Shown here piece after piece: positions 5,692 to 8,473 of a stretch of 8,473 nt of DNA (position 1 is its first letter; each line of letters starts with the position of its first letter). The position numbers and the translations under genes were made by a program. This stretch comes from Chromatiaceae bacterium (lineage in GTDB: Bacteria > Pseudomonadota > Gammaproteobacteria > Chromatiales > Chromatiaceae), in the NCBI GenBank assembly GCA_016938795.1, contig JAFGTZ010000331.1, forward strand, positions 1-8,473. The letters are read 5' to 3'. The notes under the pieces are model-generated. The model was not told the DNA's origin and did not search any database. It was given only the letters and a program-made list of their open reading frames with translations.

Positions 5692-7128
5692 ATGCCCGCA
5701 CTCTATCTTGCCGCCCCGCAGAAATCCTCGGGCAAGACCAGCCTCGCCATCGGACTCTGTCGAGCCTGGCGCAAGCGCGGCTTGCGCGTGCAGCCCTTCA
5801 AGAAGGGTCCGGACTATATCGACCCGCTCTGGCTGAGCGAGGCCTCCGGGCGCGCCTGCTTCAATCTCGACTACCACTGCATGAGCCCCGCCGAGATTGG
5901 CGCGGCCTTCGCGCGCGAATCCGCCGGCGCCGATCTCGGCCTGATCGAGGGCAACGTGGGGCTGTTCGACAGCCCCTCGCTCGATGGCGCGGGCAGCAAT
6001 GCCGAGCTGGCCAAGCAGCTTCGCACCCCCCTGGTGCTGGTGGTCAACTGTCATGGTCTGGCGCGTGGCATCGCGCCCCTGCTGCTCGGCTATCAGGCCT
6101 TCGACCCGGAGCTGCAACTGGCCGGCGTGGTGCTCAACAAGGTGGGCGGCGCGCGTCATGCGGCCAATCTGCGCCGGGTGGTCGAGCACTACACCGATCT
6201 GCCGGTGTTCGGCATTCTGGAGCGCGACGCGGCGCTCAGCATCGACGAGCGCCATCTGGGGCTGATTCCCAGCAATGAGGCCGCCGAAACCGAAACCCTG
6301 ATCGCGCGTCTGGCCGAACGGGTGGCCGAGTCGCTCGATCTGGAGGCGCTGCTGGCGCTAGCCGAGACGGCTCCTGCCTGCGACGTCCCTGCTCAGGTGC
6401 CAAGCCCGGCGTCTCGGCCTCAGCCACTGGGTGGCGGCGCGCAGGACAGCGCGAGACGTCCGCCGCGCATCGGCATCGCGCGTGATGCCGCCTTCGGTTT
6501 TTACTATCCCGACGATCTGCGCGCCCTCGCCGAGGCCGGCGCCGAGCTGGTGCCCTTCAGCCCGCTCGCCGATGCCCAACTGCCCGAGGTCGAGGCGCTT
6601 TTCATCGGCGGCGGTTTTCCCGAGTGCCACATGGCGGCGCTGGAGGCCAATGGTTCGCTGCGCCATGCCATCCGCGACTTCATCGCAGCGGGCGGGCCGG
6701 TCTATGCCGAGTGCGGGGGGCTGATGTATCTGTGCAAGACCCTGCGCTGGGGCACGGAGTGTCGCGCCATGGTGGGCGCACTCGACGCCGAGGTGGAGAT
6801 GCGCCCGCGTCCCCAGGGGCGCGGCTATGTGCGGCTGCGCGAGACCGATCAGGCGCCCTGGCCGGGCGCCGAGCCGGGGCGCGAGATCCGGGCCCACGAG
6901 TTTCATCACTCCGCCATCGTCACACCGCATTCCGCCTGGCGCTATGCCTACGAGGTGCTGCGCGGCAGCGGCATCGACGGGCGCCATGACGGCATCGTGC
7001 AGGGCAATCTCCTCGCCTGTTACGCGCATCTGCGCGCCGTGGGCGGGCATGACTGGACCACCCGTTTTCTGCGTCATATTGAGCGCTGCCGGGATTTGGG
7101 TCTGGGCGCTAAGCGGGGCCTGCGGTGA
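5692..7128 (+). CDS. dsrN: DsrN, sirohaem amidase (CbiA/CobB-type glutamine amidotransferase)
   Basis: A 478-residue protein of the cobyrinic acid a,c-diamide synthase family (CbiA/CobB). In the dsr operon it converts sirohaem to the siroamide cofactor of DsrAB by ATP-dependent, glutamine-driven amidation. The N-terminal ATPase domain (about 1-222) has the P-loop APQKSSGKTS (8-17), the family motif KKGPDYIDP (37-45) and ECNVG-like EGNVGLFD (86-93). A Pro/Ala/Gly-rich linker (about 224-257) leads to the class I glutaminase domain (258-460), with FIGGGFPE (304-311), the nucleophile Cys341 in YAECGGLMYL, the segment AHEFHHS (401-407) and His446 in ACYAHLRAV as likely catalytic histidine. The start is the only ATG, GTG or TTG in frame after the dsrP stop. 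The ribosome site is poor (AGGGA at 5672-5676, 15 bases away), suggesting low translation as fits a cofactor enzyme. The call over true CobB rests on operon context. Confidence 0.95.
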   Translation: MPALYLAAPQKSSGKTSLAIGLCRAWRKRGLRVQPFKKGPDYIDPLWLSEASGRACFNLDYHCMSPAEIGAAFARESAGADLGLIEGNVGLFDSPSLDGAGSNAELAKQLRTPLVLVVNCHGLARGIAPLLLGYQAFDPELQLAGVVLNKVGGARHAANLRRVVEHYTDLPVFGILERDAALSIDERHLGLIPSNEAAETETLIARLAERVAESLDLEALLALAETAPACDVPAQVPSPASRPQPLGGGAQDSARRPPRIGIARDAAFGFYYPDDLRALAEAGAELVPFSPLADAQLPEVEALFIGGGFPECHMAALEANGSLRHAIRDFIAAGGPVYAECGGLMYLCKTLRWGTECRAMVGALDAEVEMRPRPQGRGYVRLRETDQAPWPGAEPGREIRAHEFHHSAIVTPHSAWRYAYEVLRGSGIDGRHDGIVQGNLLACYAHLRAVGGHDWTTRFLRHIERCRDLGLGAKRGLR

Positions 7129-7211
7129 AAATCTCTGTTCTCGCCCACATCCTCTCGGCCAATCTCGGCTTACAGGCGCATTGGGTCTCCAGGCCCAAGA
7201 GTGTATTCTGA
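7125..7211 (+). CDS. Possible 28-codon mini-ORF overlapping the dsrN stop
   Basis: A GTG at 7125 overlaps the dsrN TGA (GTGA at 7125-7128) and opens a 28-codon frame ending with TGA at 7209-7211. The predicted peptide starts MKISVLAHIL and is mildly amphipathic. Overlapping start/stop geometry would allow coupled translation and a short leader peptide ahead of dsrR. There is no good Shine-Dalgarno site (only AGCGGGG upstream), no family resemblance, and such short frames arise by chance. It is listed as a hypothesis only. Confidence 0.12.
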   Translation: MKISVLAHILSANLGLQAHWVSRPKSVF

Positions 7212-7224
7212 CGCCACAGGCGCA
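7172..7224 (+). repeat. 9-base direct repeat acaggcgca in the dsrN-dsrR gap
   Basis: The sequence acaggcgca occurs at 7172-7180 and again at 7216-7224, 44 bases apart, about four helical turns. The two copies flank the candidate promoter. They could be paired operator half-sites on the same DNA face, or coincidence. Confidence 0.5.
7181..7209 (+). promoter_or_regulatory. Candidate internal sigma70-type promoter before dsrR/dsrS
   Basis: TTGGGT (7181-7186) and TATTCT (7204-7209) are separated by 17 bases, the preferred spacing; they match the -35 and -10 consensus at 3 and 4 of 6 positions. This is the least GC-rich stretch near the 3' end of the operon. A small inverted repeat, TTGGG (7181-7185) with CCCAA (7194-7198), overlaps the -35 box. 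In A. vinosum, real-time RT-PCR suggested an extra internal promoter for dsrS; this site could serve dsrR and dsrS together. The match is modest. Confidence 0.35.
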
Positions 7225-7236
7225 CGCATCACGACG

Positions 7237-7242
7237 AAGGGG
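7237..7242 (+). promoter_or_regulatory. Ribosome binding site of dsrR
   Basis: AAGGGG lies 5 bases before the ATG at 7248 and supports that start. Confidence 0.55.
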
Positions 7243-7247
7243 CAGCG

Positions 7248-7562
7248 ATGTTCACACTCACCACGGCAGCCGCCGCACAGGTTCTGAAAGCCGCCCGCGA
7301 GGGCGGAACCGAGGGCATGGCCTTGCGTCTGGCCGCCTCGACCCGTGCGGATGGCGGTATCGACTATCGCATGGGCTTCGACGATATCGACGAGCACGAC
7401 ATCCGCATCGAGACCGAGGGCGTGACCCTCATCATGGCGCCCGACTCGGTCGCGCTGCTCGATGAGGCGACCATGGACTATGTCGAACTCGAACCCGGTC
7501 AGTTTCACTTCATCTTTCTCAACCCGCGCGATCCGCACTATCGCCCCCCCACCGAGGGCTGA
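7248..7562 (+). CDS. dsrR: DsrR, cysteine-free IscA/HesB-like protein
   Basis: A 104-residue protein with the A-type Fe-S carrier (HesB/IscA) fold pattern: an N-terminal helix (about 6-18), the strand LRLAASTRADGGIDYRMGF (26-44), a central EGVTLIM strand (57-63), LLDEATMDYV (70-79) and the FHFIFLNPR end (86-94), which aligns with the FTNPN of IscA. The three cysteines that bind iron or a cluster in IscA are all absent; the protein has no cysteine at all. This is the known hallmark of DsrR. In A. vinosum DsrR binds neither iron nor a cluster, and its deletion strongly impairs sulfur oxidation through an effect on dsr expression described as post-transcriptional. It sits 119 bases after dsrN and 9 bases before dsrS. 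A degenerate ErpA/IscA is excluded by the intact frame and operon position. Confidence 0.94.
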   Translation: MFTLTTAAAAQVLKAAREGGTEGMALRLAASTRADGGIDYRMGFDDIDEHDIRIETEGVTLIMAPDSVALLDEATMDYVELEPGQFHFIFLNPRDPHYRPPTEG

Positions 7563-7571
7563 GGCCGGCGC

Positions 7572-8473
7572 ATGGAACTCGCCGACGCGGATCGCTTTCA
7601 GTTGCGCATTCTGCTCGCGACTGAGCCGTTGGCACTGCGTCTCGACGAGGCAAGCGCCACCTTGGTTGGCTTGCGCGCCGACGGTGGCGAGTCGGTGCTG
7701 CGGCTCAATCCGCCGGGCAGCGCGCTCGAGCCCTATCTGCGTCTGGTGCGCCAATACATCTCGGGCCAGCTGCTCGGGTCGCCCGGCGGCTATCCGGTCT
7801 ATCTGCGCCGCTGGAGCCGCATGGGGCAGATGCGCGCCGAGAGCCTCGAACAGCTCCTGCGTCTCGCCGAACCCGAGGCGGTCATCGCCGCCGTTTCCTC
7901 GCCGGGTCTGACCGAAGAGCTGGCGCGGCGCGCCTGGTGGGCGCTCGAAAATGTCGAGAACGCCCGCCACATGCTCGCCAATACTGCCATCGCGGCCAGC
8001 CCCATGGGGCCGCAGCTGGCCGACTATCTGCGCGACCATCTGCCCTTCGAGACCGAGGACGAGCGCGCCATGGACACGGTGCGGCTTATTTTGCAGCCGG
8101 GCCTGATCGGCGCCGAGGCGCGTGCCGCGCTCTGGCGCGCTGCGGCTCGCCGCCCGGCCTGGCGGCTGGGTTTTCTGCAGGCCGGGGCCGAGGCGCTGCC
8201 CGAACCCGCGCCGGCGCGTGCGCTGCATCCGCATCTTGCCGAGCGCGCGGCCCAGGGCGAGCCGATTGCCGCGCTCGTGGCGCATCTCTACAGCGGTTCG
8301 GGCCAGCGGTTTCTCGCCACCCTGGCCGAGACGCTGGAGCGGCTTCCCAGCCAGGAGCTGCTGCTTGCGCACTTTGCCGTGTTGCGCGCGGTTTTCGCCC
8401 CGCTGCGTCCCGGGGGCGATCCCGATCTGGCGCTCGACGCCTTGCGCGAGGAGGCCGAGCGCTGGGTGCAATC
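7572..8473 (+). CDS. dsrS: DsrS, N-terminal part (cytoplasmic protein of unknown function), 3' truncated
   Basis: The frame opens with ATG at 7572, 9 bases after the dsrR stop, with GAGG (7561-7564) as a plausible ribosome site. It stays open to the window end: 300 codons, no stop. The protein shows no signal peptide, no membrane segment and no cysteine in the visible part, so it is probably soluble and cytoplasmic. It is rich in Leu, Ala, Arg and Glu and probably mostly helical. The tract WWALENVENARHML (122-135) is the most distinctive block and, as I recall, typical of DsrS. The name rests on that tract and on its place as last gene after dsrR, as in A. vinosum. Its biochemical role is unknown. 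In A. vinosum dsrS appears to have an additional internal promoter, which suggests a role outside the sulfur-induced state. Confidence 0.88.
   Translation, partial: MELADADRFQLRILLATEPLALRLDEASATLVGLRADGGESVLRLNPPGSALEPYLRLVRQYISGQLLGSPGGYPVYLRRWSRMGQMRAESLEQLLRLAEPEAVIAAVSSPGLTEELARRAWWALENVENARHMLANTAIAASPMGPQLADYLRDHLPFETEDERAMDTVRLILQPGLIGAEARAALWRAAARRPAWRLGFLQAGAEALPEPAPARALHPHLAERAAQGEPIAALVAHLYSGSGQRFLATLAETLERLPSQELLLAHFAVLRAVFAPLRPGGDPDLALDALREEAERWVQ

Noticed and set aside
7170..8471. 433-codon antisense frame opposite dsrR and dsrS
   Set aside because: It spans two real genes and their junction, has no recognisable motif, and arises from third-position GC bias.
1..8473. A new, undescribed gene system
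   Set aside because: All eight coding regions match the known rDsr sulfur-oxidation operon in identity and order; no unexplained large gene, phage or defence module is present.

Overview
The window is a GC-rich stretch of a reverse-type dissimilatory sulfite reductase (rDsr) operon. All eight genes lie on the + strand in the order dsrK (3' part only), dsrL, dsrJ, dsrO, dsrP, dsrN, dsrR, dsrS (5' part only). This order, together with dsrL, dsrR and dsrS, matches the sulfur-oxidising dsrABEFHCMKLJOPNRS cluster known from the purple sulfur bacterium Allochromatium vinosum. The source is therefore most likely a gammaproteobacterial sulfur oxidiser of the Chromatiaceae or close relatives. I cannot fix genus or species from the sequence alone.

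Layout. Bases 1-966 hold the C-terminal part of DsrK. A 112-base gap (967-1078) with two hairpin-forming stretches separates it from dsrL (1079-3043). dsrL, dsrJ (3062-3538), dsrO (3538-4311) and dsrP (4327-5580) are tightly packed: 18 bases, a 1-base overlap and 15 bases. A 111-base gap with a large palindrome precedes dsrN (5692-7128). A 119-base gap with a candidate internal promoter and a 9-base direct repeat precedes dsrR (7248-7562). dsrS starts 9 bases later (7572) and runs off the end. No stretch over 300 bases lacks a gene. No RNA gene, mobile element or CRISPR array was seen.

How the parts work together. In sulfur oxidisers, sulfur from stored globules is passed as persulfide to DsrC, and rDsrAB oxidises it to sulfite. 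DsrL (FAD, NAD(P) and Fe-S) takes electrons from DsrAB to NAD(P)+. The membrane complex DsrMKJOP links cytoplasmic DsrC thiol/disulfide chemistry (DsrK) through membrane subunits (DsrM, DsrP) to periplasmic redox proteins (DsrJ triheme cytochrome, DsrO ferredoxin). DsrN amidates sirohaem to siroamide, the cofactor of DsrAB. DsrR is an IscA-like protein without cysteines, linked to control of the operon. DsrS is a cytoplasmic protein of unknown function.

The coding content is well known. The least explained material is in the three intergenic gaps: tandem hairpins before dsrL, a palindrome before dsrN, and the repeat/promoter/mini-ORF region before dsrR. I found no convincing undescribed system.
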